64,000 nucleotides of DNA from CAWHHZ01 sp963829355 (lineage in GTDB: Bacteria > Acidobacteriota > Thermoanaerobaculia > Gp7-AA8 > JAHWKK01): positions 1 to 64,000 of the forward strand of contig CAWHHZ010000022.1 in NCBI GenBank assembly GCA_963829355.1. The letters are read 5' to 3'. Under the pieces are notes generated by a model. It was not told where the DNA came from. It did no database searches and worked only from the letters and a program-made list of their open reading frames with translations. The first letter of the stretch is position 1, and each line of letters opens with the position of its first letter. Made by a program: the position numbers and the translations under genes. Shown here piece by piece: positions 24,388-32,697 of the stretch.

Positions 24388-25896
24388 TCAGACATTCTCC
24401 TGCTCCCTTACCGGTATCCCTGATCGCGTCAGATGCTGTTTGAGCTCGCGGATCGACAACTCACGATCGTGAAAGATACTCGCGGCAAGAACCGCCTGGA
24501 CGCCGCCCTTCTCGATCGCGTCCTTCAGATCCTCCTTCGATCCTGCTCCGCCCGACGCGATCACGTTGATCCGCACCGCGTCCGCGATCCGTCGGAGCAA
24601 CGGAATGTCGAAGCCTTTGCCAGTGCCGTCGCGATCGACCGAAGTCACGAGTAGCTCCCCGGCTCCCAGCGCCTCACAGCGTCCCGCCCATTCGATCGCG
24701 TCGAGGTCGGTGACGTTCCGGCCGGAGCGCGTGACGACTCGCCACGAGTCTTCGTGCTTCTTCGCGTCGATCGCCACGATCACTGCCTGAGACCCGAACT
24801 CTCTGGCGGTCTCCGCGATCAGCTCCGGATTCTCGACACCGCCGGTGTTGATCGCGACGCGGTCGGCGCCGGTCTGCAGCAGCTCGCGAAAATCCTCGAT
24901 CGATCGAACACCGCCCCCCACGGTCAGCGGAATGTGGATGCGCTCCGAGACCCTCGAGATCGTGTCGAGCGATGCGTGCCGTCCCTCTTCGGTCGCGGAC
25001 ACGTCGAGAATGACGAGCTCGTCCGCACCTTCCTGCTCATAGCGGATTGCGCTCTCGACCGGATCTCCGGCGTCACGGAGGTTCTCAAAACGCACTCCCT
25101 TGACGACGCGTCCGTCTCTGACGTCGAGGCACGGCACGATCCGCGGCGGGATCGTCAGCGCACAATCTGCTTTCGCCTGTGCCTCGCCCCATGTGAATTT
25201 TCTCTCGTGGAGAGCCTTTCCGATGACGACGCCGGAGAGGTTCCCGATCCGGGCAAGCGAGGAGATATCTCCGAGAATGCCCACGCCTCCCGAGGCGAGA
25301 AACTTCATTTTGCTCATTGTCCTGAGATCGCGATAGAGCTCGAACGATGGTCCCCGCAGAGTTCCGTCGTGCCGCACGTCGGTCACGAGACACTCGGTGA
25401 ATCCAATCGCCTCGAGATTCTCCAGGACCATCGGAATCGAGAGAGACGATGCAGCCTCCCAACCCGAGATTCGAACGATCCCGTCACTCACATCGAGAGC
25501 GGGCAGAACACGTTCGACGCCGATCGCGTCGACGATTCTCTGCAGCTCATCCGGATCTTCCGCGGCAATCGTTCCCACGACGACTCGTGATGCGCCCGCA
25601 TCGATCCACAGGCGGGCATCATCGACTCTACGCACCCCGCCCCCGATCTGAGTCGGATAGCCGAGTCGCGCGAGCTGGGAGATCGTCTGGATCTCCTGCG
25701 GCTTCCCCTGCCGTGACGCCTCGAGATCGACGACGTGTATCCGTGTGTGCATCGGGATCTGCCACTGCTCGACGATCCGCAAGGGATTACCGTAGGTCTT
25801 GACCTGATCAAAGCTCCCCTGAAAAAGCCGGACGACTTTTCCTCCGAGCAGGTCGATCGAGGGCATGACCTCGAATGATCGGACGCGATGGCTCAT
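24388..25896 (-). CDS. hisAF: HisA-HisF fusion: ProFAR isomerase plus imidazole glycerol phosphate synthase cyclase
   Basis: One uninterrupted 502-residue frame contains two complete (beta-alpha)8 barrels. Residues about 7-240 are HisA: the first-strand aspartate in PSIDLLGGKVVRLFQG (D14), the QIGGGVR motif (83-89), the second catalytic aspartate in ALDVSDG (D135) and TDVRHDGTLRG. Residues about 248-495 are HisF: IVPCLDVRDGRVVKGVRF (D258), TVGGGVRS, VAIDAKK (D377), TSVDRDGTGKGFD and VIASGGAGS. The linker is only about 7 residues. The two enzymes act one after the other, since PRFAR made by the first is the substrate of the second. HisH, partner of HisF, is encoded directly upstream with a 4-nt overlap. 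HisHF fusions are well known; a HisA-HisF fusion is unusual. Confidence 0.95.
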   Translation of the reverse strand: MSHRVRSFEVMPSIDLLGGKVVRLFQGSFDQVKTYGNPLRIVEQWQIPMHTRIHVVDLEASRQGKPQEIQTISQLARLGYPTQIGGGVRRVDDARLWIDAGASRVVVGTIAAEDPDELQRIVDAIGVERVLPALDVSDGIVRISGWEAASSLSIPMVLENLEAIGFTECLVTDVRHDGTLRGPSFELYRDLRTMSKMKFLASGGVGILGDISSLARIGNLSGVVIGKALHERKFTWGEAQAKADCALTIPPRIVPCLDVRDGRVVKGVRFENLRDAGDPVESAIRYEQEGADELVILDVSATEEGRHASLDTISRVSERIHIPLTVGGGVRSIEDFRELLQTGADRVAINTGGVENPELIAETAREFGSQAVIVAIDAKKHEDSWRVVTRSGRNVTDLDAIEWAGRCEALGAGELLVTSVDRDGTGKGFDIPLLRRIADAVRINVIASGGAGSKEDLKDAIEKGGVQAVLAASIFHDRELSIRELKQHLTRSGIPVREQENV

Positions 25897-26525
25897 TGCA
25901 CTCTCTCCTGGGCCGGATGCGTTGATGATTGCCGCATGAAATTGTTCAGAACTCTTATACCCGCCGAGGAGGATCGCTCGGGATGAAACTGCAAGCCCGC
26001 CACGCGACCGTTCCGTGCTGCCACGACGAACTCTCCGCCATAGTCGGCCGTGGCGATCTGGCTGGAACGATCGAGATCCTCGGCATAGTAGGAGTGGACG
26101 AAGTAGAAGGATGTTCCGCTCCCCACGCCTTCGAAGAGGTGATCAGTCTCCGTCTGAATTCGGTTCCAGCCGATCTGTGGCACCGGCAGACCTGAACGGA
26201 ACTTCCGCACTTTTCCGCTGATGAACCCGAGCCCGCATTCTCCCTCTCCCTCCTCCGAGGAATCGAAGAGAAGCTGATGCCCGACGCAGATGCCGAGGAT
26301 GTGTGCATCACGATCGCGTGCAGTCCGGAGCGCAGCCGCTACGCCACTCTCGCGAAGCCATCTCGCGGCCGGCGCAAAGCTCCCGACTCCCGGGAGCACC
26401 ACGGCCCTGCTCCCGCTGATCGCTTCCGGCTCCGCGGTCACCCGAACATTGGCGCCCGCAGCCTGCAGCGCACGATGAATGTTGCCGAGGTTCGCGAACG
26501 GCGATGCGATGAGAACGACGTCCAC
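25893..26525 (-). CDS. hisH: Imidazole glycerol phosphate synthase glutaminase subunit
   Basis: A 210-residue class I amidotransferase that supplies ammonia through the HisF barrel. The nucleophile is in ILGICVGHQLLFD; His and Glu are in GLQFHPERSS. The N-terminal VVLIASPFANLGNIHRALQAAG lacks the usual Y-G-M-G-N pattern seen in many HisH proteins but keeps the GN. The start is GTG at 26525, immediately after the hisB stop (TGAGTG). The stop overlaps the hisAF start by 4 nt. Its partner here is a HisF domain that is itself the C-terminal half of a fusion. Confidence 0.94.
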   Translation of the reverse strand: MDVVLIASPFANLGNIHRALQAAGANVRVTAEPEAISGSRAVVLPGVGSFAPAARWLRESGVAAALRTARDRDAHILGICVGHQLLFDSSEEGEGECGLGFISGKVRKFRSGLPVPQIGWNRIQTETDHLFEGVGSGTSFYFVHSYYAEDLDRSSQIATADYGGEFVVAARNGRVAGLQFHPERSSSAGIRVLNNFMRQSSTHPAQERVQ

Positions 26526-27143
26526 TCAGAGCACTCCCTTCGTACTCGGGATCGCGTCGACCATCGTCCTCTCCTTCGCCATACGGAGTGCCAGCGCCGT
26601 CGACTTGAAAATCGCCTCTGCCGCGTGGTGTCCATTCCGTCCTCGGAGCAGGTCGATATGCAGGTTGCAGCGCGCGGTCGACGCAAACGCCTTGAAGAAC
26701 TCCTCCACCAGAGCGAAGGGGAAATCGCGGTGGATGAGGAGCATCTCGCGATCGATCGGCGCCTCGAACACAATGAAGGGGCGTCCGGAGAAATCGATGA
26801 CACTCCGAGACATTGCTTCATCCATCGGAACGTAAGCGCTTCCGAAACGCCTGATGCCGCGTTTGTCGCCGAGCGCCTCGCTCACTGCCTGGCCGAGAAC
26901 GAGCGCGACGTCCTCGACGGTGTGGTGATAGTCGATGTGAACGTCACCGTCGGCCTTCACCTCGAGATCGACCGCTCCATGCTTCGAGAACGCTTCGAGC
27001 ATGTGCGAGAGAAACCCAACGGGAGTATCGATCGAGTTGATACCCGTCCCATCGAGGTCCAGACGCAGAGAGATCGAGGTCTCCTTCGTCGTCCGGTTCA
27101 CCTCTGCCCGGCGAGGGATCGCAGCGGTTTCGATGATCGTCAT
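26526..27143 (-). CDS. hisB: Imidazoleglycerol-phosphate dehydratase
   Basis: A 205-residue manganese enzyme dehydrating imidazole glycerol phosphate. The duplicated histidine motifs are intact: HMLEAFSKHG and DIDYHHTVED-like (HIDYHHTVEDVALVLG) in the first half, HLVEEF-like region and LLRGRNGHHAAEAIFKSTALALR in the second. It is monofunctional; there is no histidinol-phosphatase domain, and no such phosphatase is seen elsewhere in this operon. The ATG at 27143 overlaps the hisC stop by 4 nt and replaces the longer open frame. Confidence 0.95.
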   Translation of the reverse strand: MTIIETAAIPRRAEVNRTTKETSISLRLDLDGTGINSIDTPVGFLSHMLEAFSKHGAVDLEVKADGDVHIDYHHTVEDVALVLGQAVSEALGDKRGIRRFGSAYVPMDEAMSRSVIDFSGRPFIVFEAPIDREMLLIHRDFPFALVEEFFKAFASTARCNLHIDLLRGRNGHHAAEAIFKSTALALRMAKERTMVDAIPSTKGVL

Positions 27144-28219
27144 GCGGTGACCTCCTCCCGGCCGGCTGGCGCCGCGATCGTGGCGATCGCGCCGAGAAAC
27201 ATTTCGTTCTCTTCGCGGGTGCCCACTGAAACACGAAGACAATTCGCGAGACCGGGCGCACCGGACACGTCCCGAACGAGGATCCCTGCCGCCAACAGCC
27301 CGGCGAATACGCGCGTGGAGTCGTCCACCCGGAACAGGAGAAAGTTCGCTGAGGAGGGAAAGACTTCGATGCCGAGCTCGCCGATCCGCTGGGCCAGGAG
27401 CTCCCGCTCTTCGACGATCGACTCCACGATTGAAGCGATCCGGTCCTTTTCATCGAGTGCGACGAGTGCGATCTCCTCGCTCGCGACGTTCAGGTTGTAC
27501 GGAAGCTTCACTTTTCTGATCTCCCTGACGATCGCAGCGGTCGACGTCAGCCATCCGATCCGCAGGCCCGCCAGCCCCCATGCCTTCGAGAAGGTCGAGA
27601 GAACGATGAGGCGATCGGCCGGACGGGGGATGGTCGAATCGACAAACTCACCGTACGCGCGATCGAGAACGACCATCGCACCGGTGTCGAGCAGGCGATC
27701 GAGCGAGCCCGGGGGCAGTGAGCTGCCGGTCGGGTTGTTCGGAGAGCATGCGAAAATCACCGTGCGGCCGGAGCTGGATCGCGCCGCTCTCTCCATCTCT
27801 TCGACCGGTAGAGATCCCGATCGCAGATCGACCGGACATCCGATGATCGTTGCGCCCAGCACTCTCGCGTAGTGCTCGTAGAGCGAGAAGCTCGGCCGCG
27901 CGACAACGACCGTCGTCTCCGCATCGACGAGAGCCTGCATCACGGCGACGAGAAGCTCGTTCGATCCATTTCCAACGAGTACCTGCTCGGGCTCGAGATC
28001 GTGTGCCGCCGCAAACTCGTCGCGCACACGGCCCTGCTCGAACGACGGATAGCGGTTCCAGGAGCGCTCGACGATCCGCTCGGCGGCGCGTTCCTTGAGC
28101 TCACGCGGAAAATCGAAAGGTGATTCATTCTGGTCGAGCTTGATCTTCTGCGTGCGCTCTTCGAGCGTGTAGGCACGTAAGTCCCGCACCTCTTCTCTGA
28201 ACAGCTCGATCCCACTCAC
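27140..28219 (-). CDS. hisC: Histidinol-phosphate aminotransferase
   Basis: A 359-residue fold-type I PLP enzyme transferring an amino group from glutamate to imidazole acetol phosphate. The substrate-binding NESPFDFP segment is near residue 30 and VGNGSNELL near 80-89. FACSPNNPTGSSLP is present, and the PLP lysine lies in LSTFSKAWGLAGLRIGW. Arg in LRVSVGTREENE binds the substrate carboxylate or phosphate. Both ends overlap neighbours by 4 nt. HisC enzymes may also act on aromatic keto acids, relevant in an operon that carries aro genes. Confidence 0.95.
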   Translation of the reverse strand: MSGIELFREEVRDLRAYTLEERTQKIKLDQNESPFDFPRELKERAAERIVERSWNRYPSFEQGRVRDEFAAAHDLEPEQVLVGNGSNELLVAVMQALVDAETTVVVARPSFSLYEHYARVLGATIIGCPVDLRSGSLPVEEMERAARSSSGRTVIFACSPNNPTGSSLPPGSLDRLLDTGAMVVLDRAYGEFVDSTIPRPADRLIVLSTFSKAWGLAGLRIGWLTSTAAIVREIRKVKLPYNLNVASEEIALVALDEKDRIASIVESIVEERELLAQRIGELGIEVFPSSANFLLFRVDDSTRVFAGLLAAGILVRDVSGAPGLANCLRVSVGTREENEMFLGAIATIAAPAGREEVTA

Positions 28220-29493
28220 GACTCGTCTCCCTCGCGGATCGACAGAGACGATGCATGAAGGTCGAGCCCCTCGAACGATGCGATGATCTGTCCCGCTCCC
28301 GTCAAGGCTTCGAAGTCCTTCTGGGAGATCGTCGCCACATTTGAGCGCTTGTAGAAATCATAGACACCGAGCGGAGAGAAGAATCGTCCGCTTCCGGCTG
28401 TCGGCAGAACGTGATTCGGTCCCGCAACATAGTCTCCGGCTGCAACGGGCGAATACGGTCCGATGAAGATGGCGCCGCAGTTGTCGATGCGGTCCGCGAT
28501 CTTTTCTGAATCCTTCGCCTGAATCTCGACGTGCTCCGGGCCGAGCTCGTTGATGAATGACACCATCTCCGCGTTCGACTTCATGACGATCACGGCGCCG
28601 TTGCGGTCGATCATCCGCTCGACGTTCTTCGATTTCCACGGCCCCCTGACGAGACGGAGGATTTCGTGGTTGACGCGCTCGGCGACCTCGTCTGAGGTCG
28701 TGACGCAGATCGAGGAACTGTCTGGACCGTGCTCGATCTGCGCGAGCATGTCGGCCGCAACCCAGGTGGGGTTTGCGCTCTCGTCCGCGACAATCACGAT
28801 CTCGGTCGGACCAGCCGTCATGTCGATCCCGACTTCCCCGTGCAGGAGTTTCTTCGCCGCATCGACATAGCGGTTCCCCGGACCGACGATCTTGTCGACC
28901 CGGTGCAGCGACTGGGTTCCGATCGCCATCGCCGCGATCGCGGCAGGTCCGCCAGCGCGATAGATCTGTCGCACACCGAGTCTCGCGCACGTGTCCAGCA
29001 GTTCCGGCATACGCGCCGGGTTCGGGGGCGTCGCGACGACGATCTCGGCGACTCCCGCGATCTGGGCCGGGACGGCGCACATGATGAGCGTGGAGAGATA
29101 GACCGCTTTCCCTCCCGGGACATAAATCCCCACCCTCTTGAGTGGTCGCACTCTATGAGTCAGCTTCGAGCCGTCCACCGAGACCGTGTAGTCCGACTGT
29201 TTCTGGCTCTCATGAAAGCGCCTCACCCGATCGATCGACAGGTCGATTGCCTTCGACATCTTCGGGTCGATGGACTGCTTTTTCGGCTTTTCCAGCAGGA
29301 TGTCGTTCGGTCGCATCGTCGCGCGATCGAACTTGCGGATTGAGCGCGCGACGGCACGGTCGCCTTCCTTCCGCACCTCGCTGATGATTTCCTCCGCCGC
29401 ACGCATCGCTTCCTCAGCGTCCTCGGCGCGACGGGTGTGCAACTGCCTCAGCCAGCGTGTTGCCTGCGGGGAACGGTAACGAAGCGTTCTCAT
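28216..29493 (-). CDS. hisD: Histidinol dehydrogenase
   Basis: A 425-residue zinc enzyme oxidising histidinol to histidine in the last two steps. The nucleotide-binding YVPGGKAVYLST, GPGNRYVDAAKKLLHGEVGIDMTAGPTEI, the zinc/substrate histidines in QIEHGPDSSS and the GPEHVEI motif with catalytic Glu-His are all present. The pattern NHVLPTAGSGRFFSPLGVYDF closes the active site. It overlaps hisG and hisC by 4 nt each. Length and motifs are standard. Confidence 0.96.
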   Translation of the reverse strand: MRTLRYRSPQATRWLRQLHTRRAEDAEEAMRAAEEIISEVRKEGDRAVARSIRKFDRATMRPNDILLEKPKKQSIDPKMSKAIDLSIDRVRRFHESQKQSDYTVSVDGSKLTHRVRPLKRVGIYVPGGKAVYLSTLIMCAVPAQIAGVAEIVVATPPNPARMPELLDTCARLGVRQIYRAGGPAAIAAMAIGTQSLHRVDKIVGPGNRYVDAAKKLLHGEVGIDMTAGPTEIVIVADESANPTWVAADMLAQIEHGPDSSSICVTTSDEVAERVNHEILRLVRGPWKSKNVERMIDRNGAVIVMKSNAEMVSFINELGPEHVEIQAKDSEKIADRIDNCGAIFIGPYSPVAAGDYVAGPNHVLPTAGSGRFFSPLGVYDFYKRSNVATISQKDFEALTGAGQIIASFEGLDLHASSLSIREGDES

Positions 29494-30161
29494 GAAAAGA
29501 CTCCTTCAACAGTGCGAGAATCGCTCTGCGCGACTTCGCGGATACGTTCGATGATCGGCCGGATCAGATCCGGTCGTGTGCGGTAGCTGGTCTTGTTGAC
29601 GACGAGACGCGGGTGAATCTCGAGAAGCGTCTCGAGCGTCTCGAGATCGTTCTCCCGGATTGTGGTTCCCGTTTCGACGAGGTCTACGATGTAGTCGGTG
29701 AGCCCGAGGACCGCCGCCAGCTCGACCGATCCCTGCAGAGGGATCACCTCGAGCTGGAGCGCCCGATCCGCAAGCGCCCGTTTCGTGATCGCCGGATATT
29801 TTGTCGCAATTCTCACACGTTCTGCTCTGACGAGTGGAGGCGTCCCCTTTCTTCCGATGAGCATCAGCCGGCACCGGCCGAACGGAAGCTCGACCGGCAT
29901 GAAGAGATCGCACTCCTGTTCGAGGATCTGATCGGAACCGACGATACCGATGTCTGCCACGCCGTGATCGACGTATACGGTCACATCGCCATCCTTCACC
30001 ATCATGGTTTCGACCACGAGCGATCCGTCCGACGAGCGGAACCGGAGCTTGCGCGAATCGAGCTCTTCCCTCGACGGCATCGGAAGTCCCGCTTCAGCGA
30101 AGAGCCGGAGCGTGTGATCACGCAATCTTCCCTTCGGGATCGCGATTCGAAGCTCATTCAT
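29490..30161 (-). CDS. hisG: ATP phosphoribosyltransferase catalytic subunit, short form
   Basis: A 223-residue first enzyme of histidine synthesis. This is the short HisG form that lacks the C-terminal regulatory domain and needs HisZ. IAIPKGRLRD at the N-terminus, ADIGIVGSD near residue 70 and the phosphoribosyl-binding LVETGTTIRENDLE loop are present. HisZ is encoded directly upstream with a 4-nt overlap, completing the hetero-octameric enzyme expected for this form. Confidence 0.95.
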   Translation of the reverse strand: MNELRIAIPKGRLRDHTLRLFAEAGLPMPSREELDSRKLRFRSSDGSLVVETMMVKDGDVTVYVDHGVADIGIVGSDQILEQECDLFMPVELPFGRCRLMLIGRKGTPPLVRAERVRIATKYPAITKRALADRALQLEVIPLQGSVELAAVLGLTDYIVDLVETGTTIRENDLETLETLLEIHPRLVVNKTSYRTRPDLIRPIIERIREVAQSDSRTVEGVFS

Positions 30162-31102
30162 TGAAGTGCCTCCAGGCGGTCCAGGCTGAGAGTGAATCCG
30201 ACGGCCGGGGTGGAGACGCCGAACTCGCCGTACAGCTTGTCGTAACGTCCACCCTGTCCGACCTCGACACGACCGGAAGCGTCGAAAATGCGGAACCGAA
30301 TTCCGGTGTAGTACGAGGATTCGGGAAGGACGTCGTCGAGTGAGATCGTGACCTTCACGTCGTCGAGCGCCGCCGACGCGCCGGCGAGCTCCTCGACCAC
30401 CTGCTCGAGATGCTCACCGCCGAGATCACTCATCGAGACCGAACCGGAGCAGACGGCCAGCAGCAGTGAGCGGTCTGACTCGTTCATGTTCGTCGCCAGC
30501 CGCTCGACCTCGTCGAAGTGCTTTCCGGCAATCGCGCGACGCAGCCGTGCTCGTGTCGGCGGTGCTGCCGAGTCGATGAGGTGGTCGATCAACCGTTCAT
30601 TCGAGAGCATGACCGAAGGCTCGACTCCCCCACGTCTTGCGGCAGCAACCGCGAGAGTCAGAAGTTCAGCGTCGCCTGCGGAACCGGGCAGACCGAGAAG
30701 CTCTGCTCCGATCTGATAGAACTCGCCGTCGTCTCCCAGCCGGCCGCTCTCGCATCGGACGACGTCGCCGCGATAACTCACGCGCAACGGTAACTCCAGC
30801 GAACCGATCATCGGACTCAGGGCCCGTGCTACGAGAGGCGTGAAATCGCTCCGAATCTCGAGAAGCTCTCCCTCGCGATCGATGAAGCGGTAGCTTCTTC
30901 TCCGCGAAACCTCGTCCACAATCTCCCTGTACGGCTCGGATGCGTCGATCACCGGCAGGATGATCTCCTGATAGCCGGCGTCGTCGAGTGCGGCGAACAC
31001 CTGATTCTCCAGGGATCTCCGCCGTCGTGCAGCTTCGAAAAAGTGCGGACGGACACCACGTGGAAACGGTGTTGACGCAATCGGTCGAGTCATGACTGTC
31101 AT
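30158..31102 (-). CDS. hisZ: ATP phosphoribosyltransferase regulatory subunit
   Basis: A 314-residue histidyl-tRNA-synthetase paralogue that lacks the anticodon domain and aminoacylation function. It activates the short HisG and carries its feedback control. It keeps class II core features (GVRPHFFEAARRRRSLENQVFAAL, SDFTPLVARAL, YRGDVVRCES). The C-terminal YYTGIRFRIFD and QGGRYDKLYGEFG recall HisS motifs. Being shorter than HisS by over 100 residues and next to the short HisG supports HisZ. The start overlaps the aroDE stop. Confidence 0.92.
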   Translation of the reverse strand: MTVMTRPIASTPFPRGVRPHFFEAARRRRSLENQVFAALDDAGYQEIILPVIDASEPYREIVDEVSRRRSYRFIDREGELLEIRSDFTPLVARALSPMIGSLELPLRVSYRGDVVRCESGRLGDDGEFYQIGAELLGLPGSAGDAELLTLAVAAARRGGVEPSVMLSNERLIDHLIDSAAPPTRARLRRAIAGKHFDEVERLATNMNESDRSLLLAVCSGSVSMSDLGGEHLEQVVEELAGASAALDDVKVTISLDDVLPESSYYTGIRFRIFDASGRVEVGQGGRYDKLYGEFGVSTPAVGFTLSLDRLEALQ

Positions 31103-32526
31103 TGAATCCTTCCCGCAGTCTCGAGAAAGAGACGAGACTGCTCTTCGGCCTGGGATTCGAGGAGATCGATCGCGCCGAAGACCTCGATCCCCCGTTCGCG
31201 GGCGGCCGTTTCCAGCGTTTCGGAACGGTCGTAGGCCGCCCGGACCAGAAGGCCCCCCTGGCTGACCAGCCGAAGCGCCAGCAGTGATTGAGCTGCTCCC
31301 GGCAGAGTGTCGATCACGACATCGAAGGACGAACTATCCTCCTCGAGCGGACGCGCCACGCCGGCGACCAGCTCTGCGAGCTCCTCCGCCCGCTCGATCG
31401 TTCGGTTGAAGATCACGACCTCGAGTCCTCGATCGGCCGCTGCGAGCGAGGCAGCGCGAGCCGTCCCACCAGCGCCCACAATCGCTGCCCTCGCGCCTTT
31501 GCGGCTCTTCTCGAGCGCCCGCTCGAATCCGAGGATGTCCGTATTGTCGATGAAGAAACTTCCACCCCGGTCAACGACCGTGTTTGCCGAGCCCACCCGC
31601 TCCGCGCGATCCGAGATCGTCCAGCCCCTGCGCCGCGCTTCATCGAGGAGATCGATCTTGAACGGAGCGGTCACGCTCAGCCCGGCAGGAGCGAACGGAG
31701 AACGTCTTTCCATCGGATCGAGGACGCTCTGAAGAGTCGCGGCCTCGATGATCCCGTAGGCAGCGTCGACACCGGCGAGCCGGAAACGCGCGTTGTGAAT
31801 CCGCGGTGACTGAGAGTGCGCGGCGGGATTTCCCACAACCGCGAAAAGGCGCCGCGGCGATCGTTGCGGAAGATCGGTCCAGATGGCCGCTGCCCGACCG
31901 AACGGGAGCTGCCCTGGTGCCGCCGGGTTCGTGTCGTCGAGCGACACGAACGACAGTCGCGAGCCGAAAAACGGCGCGAGGGTGCGGCTGTAGAGACCGT
32001 CGCGCCCCATTCCGAAGAGCGAGAGGTTGTCGATGTCGCTTCTACGTGCGAGACACGCGACGATCTCCCTGTCCTGATCGAAGGACCGTGGTGTCACCGC
32101 GATCTTGATCTGTCGCGCCCCACTGGCAGCCATCCGATCGATCGTCTCGTCGAGCGCCGGGACTGAATCGTAGTCGTGGAGAGAGAGGACGATCGAACGG
32201 AGGTACGGGGCGATCAGCTCGAGAGGAATTGAGCCGTCCAGCTCCACGTCGACGAGATCGAAGCCGGCATCGATCGCGGATTTCAGCTCGTCGAGCACGA
32301 GGGAAGCGGATCCCCCACGGGTCCGGCGCGTATAAATCATCGGCCGATCGGGAGCCGCGGCTCTCAGCGCGGCGAGATCGTATGCGCGCGTGCCGGCGGG
32401 ATCGAATGCATCGACGCGAATCTCAACGCCGGCACCTCGGGTCTCGAGACCTCTGAGCTGCCGCACGGCCTCCTGCGCCGCTTCCGGCGTGGGCTCCATG
32501 ATCGATATGAATATTCGAGTCTTCAA
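31099..32526 (-). CDS. aroDE: Bifunctional 3-dehydroquinate dehydratase / shikimate dehydrogenase
   Basis: A 475-residue fusion catalysing steps 3 and 4 of the shikimate pathway. The N-terminal type I dehydratase (about 1-215) has VEIRVD, the catalytic His in LSLHDYD and the Schiff-base lysine in IKIAVTPRS. The C-terminal dehydrogenase (about 225-475) has GNPAAHSQSPRIHN, the LSVTAPFK lysine, NTD and the NADP-binding GAGGTARAA. It is the first gene of the superoperon. The start appears to be TTG at 32526, because the first strand (KTRIFISIMEPT) begins there; its Shine-Dalgarno AGAGG lies within the 3' arm of the attenuator hairpin. An ATG nine codons on would cut into strand 1. Confidence 0.92.
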   Translation of the reverse strand: MKTRIFISIMEPTPEAAQEAVRQLRGLETRGAGVEIRVDAFDPAGTRAYDLAALRAAAPDRPMIYTRRTRGGSASLVLDELKSAIDAGFDLVDVELDGSIPLELIAPYLRSIVLSLHDYDSVPALDETIDRMAASGARQIKIAVTPRSFDQDREIVACLARRSDIDNLSLFGMGRDGLYSRTLAPFFGSRLSFVSLDDTNPAAPGQLPFGRAAAIWTDLPQRSPRRLFAVVGNPAAHSQSPRIHNARFRLAGVDAAYGIIEAATLQSVLDPMERRSPFAPAGLSVTAPFKIDLLDEARRRGWTISDRAERVGSANTVVDRGGSFFIDNTDILGFERALEKSRKGARAAIVGAGGTARAASLAAADRGLEVVIFNRTIERAEELAELVAGVARPLEEDSSSFDVVIDTLPGAAQSLLALRLVSQGGLLVRAAYDRSETLETAARERGIEVFGAIDLLESQAEEQSRLFLETAGRIQ

Positions 32527-32560
32527 AAGAAAAACCTCTTCCCGGTAAGAGAAGAGGTTT
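32524..32560 (-). terminator. Attenuator terminator hairpin that also masks the aroDE Shine-Dalgarno
   Basis: Read on the minus strand: a perfect 10-bp stem AAACCTCTTC / GAAGAGGTTT with a 9-nt loop, followed by TTTCTTTT. The 3' arm contains AGAGG, 8 nt before the TTG start of aroDE, so the stem would block translation of any read-through RNA as well as end transcription. It lies 70 nt after the stop of the leader peptide. Confidence 0.85.
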
Positions 32561-32607
32561 CGATTTTTATGACTCGTTCGAGATCAATCGCGCCCCTTCT
32601 CACCGGG
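32541..32607 (-). promoter_or_regulatory. Predicted antiterminator pairing of the his-trp leader
   Basis: On the minus strand, CCCGGTGAGAAG (32607-32596) can pair with CTTCTC-TT-ACCGGG (32554-32541): 6 + 6 base pairs around a 2-nt bulge. The second partner is made of the terminator's inner 5' arm, loop and first 3'-arm base, so the two folds exclude each other. The upstream CGCCCC (32610-32605), which overlaps the antiterminator, can in turn pair with GGGGCG (32630-32625) right at the leader stop codon, or with GGGCGC (32595-32590). Confidence 0.7.
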
Positions 32608-32629
32608 GCGCTGAAACGTAAAGCCGCCC

Positions 32630-32689
32630 CTACGACAGGTGATGCCACCAGCCGTAATGATGATGCAGGGCGTGCACGTTCATATTCAT
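32630..32689 (-). CDS. His/Trp leader peptide of the aro-his-trp superoperon
   Basis: A 19-codon frame reading MNMNVHALHHHYGWWHHLS. Six of 19 residues are His (three in a row, then two in a row), with two adjacent Trp and one Tyr between them. The downstream operon makes exactly these kinds of amino acid: histidine, tryptophan and aromatic precursors. The frame is followed by a terminator and a competing hairpin, the layout of amino-acid attenuators. The ATG lies 8 nt after the -10 hexamer of a strong promoter, so the mRNA would start at or next to it and need no Shine-Dalgarno. The function is inferred from composition and position; the chance of this composition arising at this spot is very small. 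Confidence 0.88.
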   Translation of the reverse strand: MNMNVHALHHHYGWWHHLS

Positions 32690-32697
32690 CGCCGCGA

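Noticed and set aside
26277..27872. A 531-codon open frame on the plus strand across hisH, hisB and hisC
   Set aside because: It runs antisense over three well-conserved his genes and encodes only low-complexity Arg/Ser-rich sequence.
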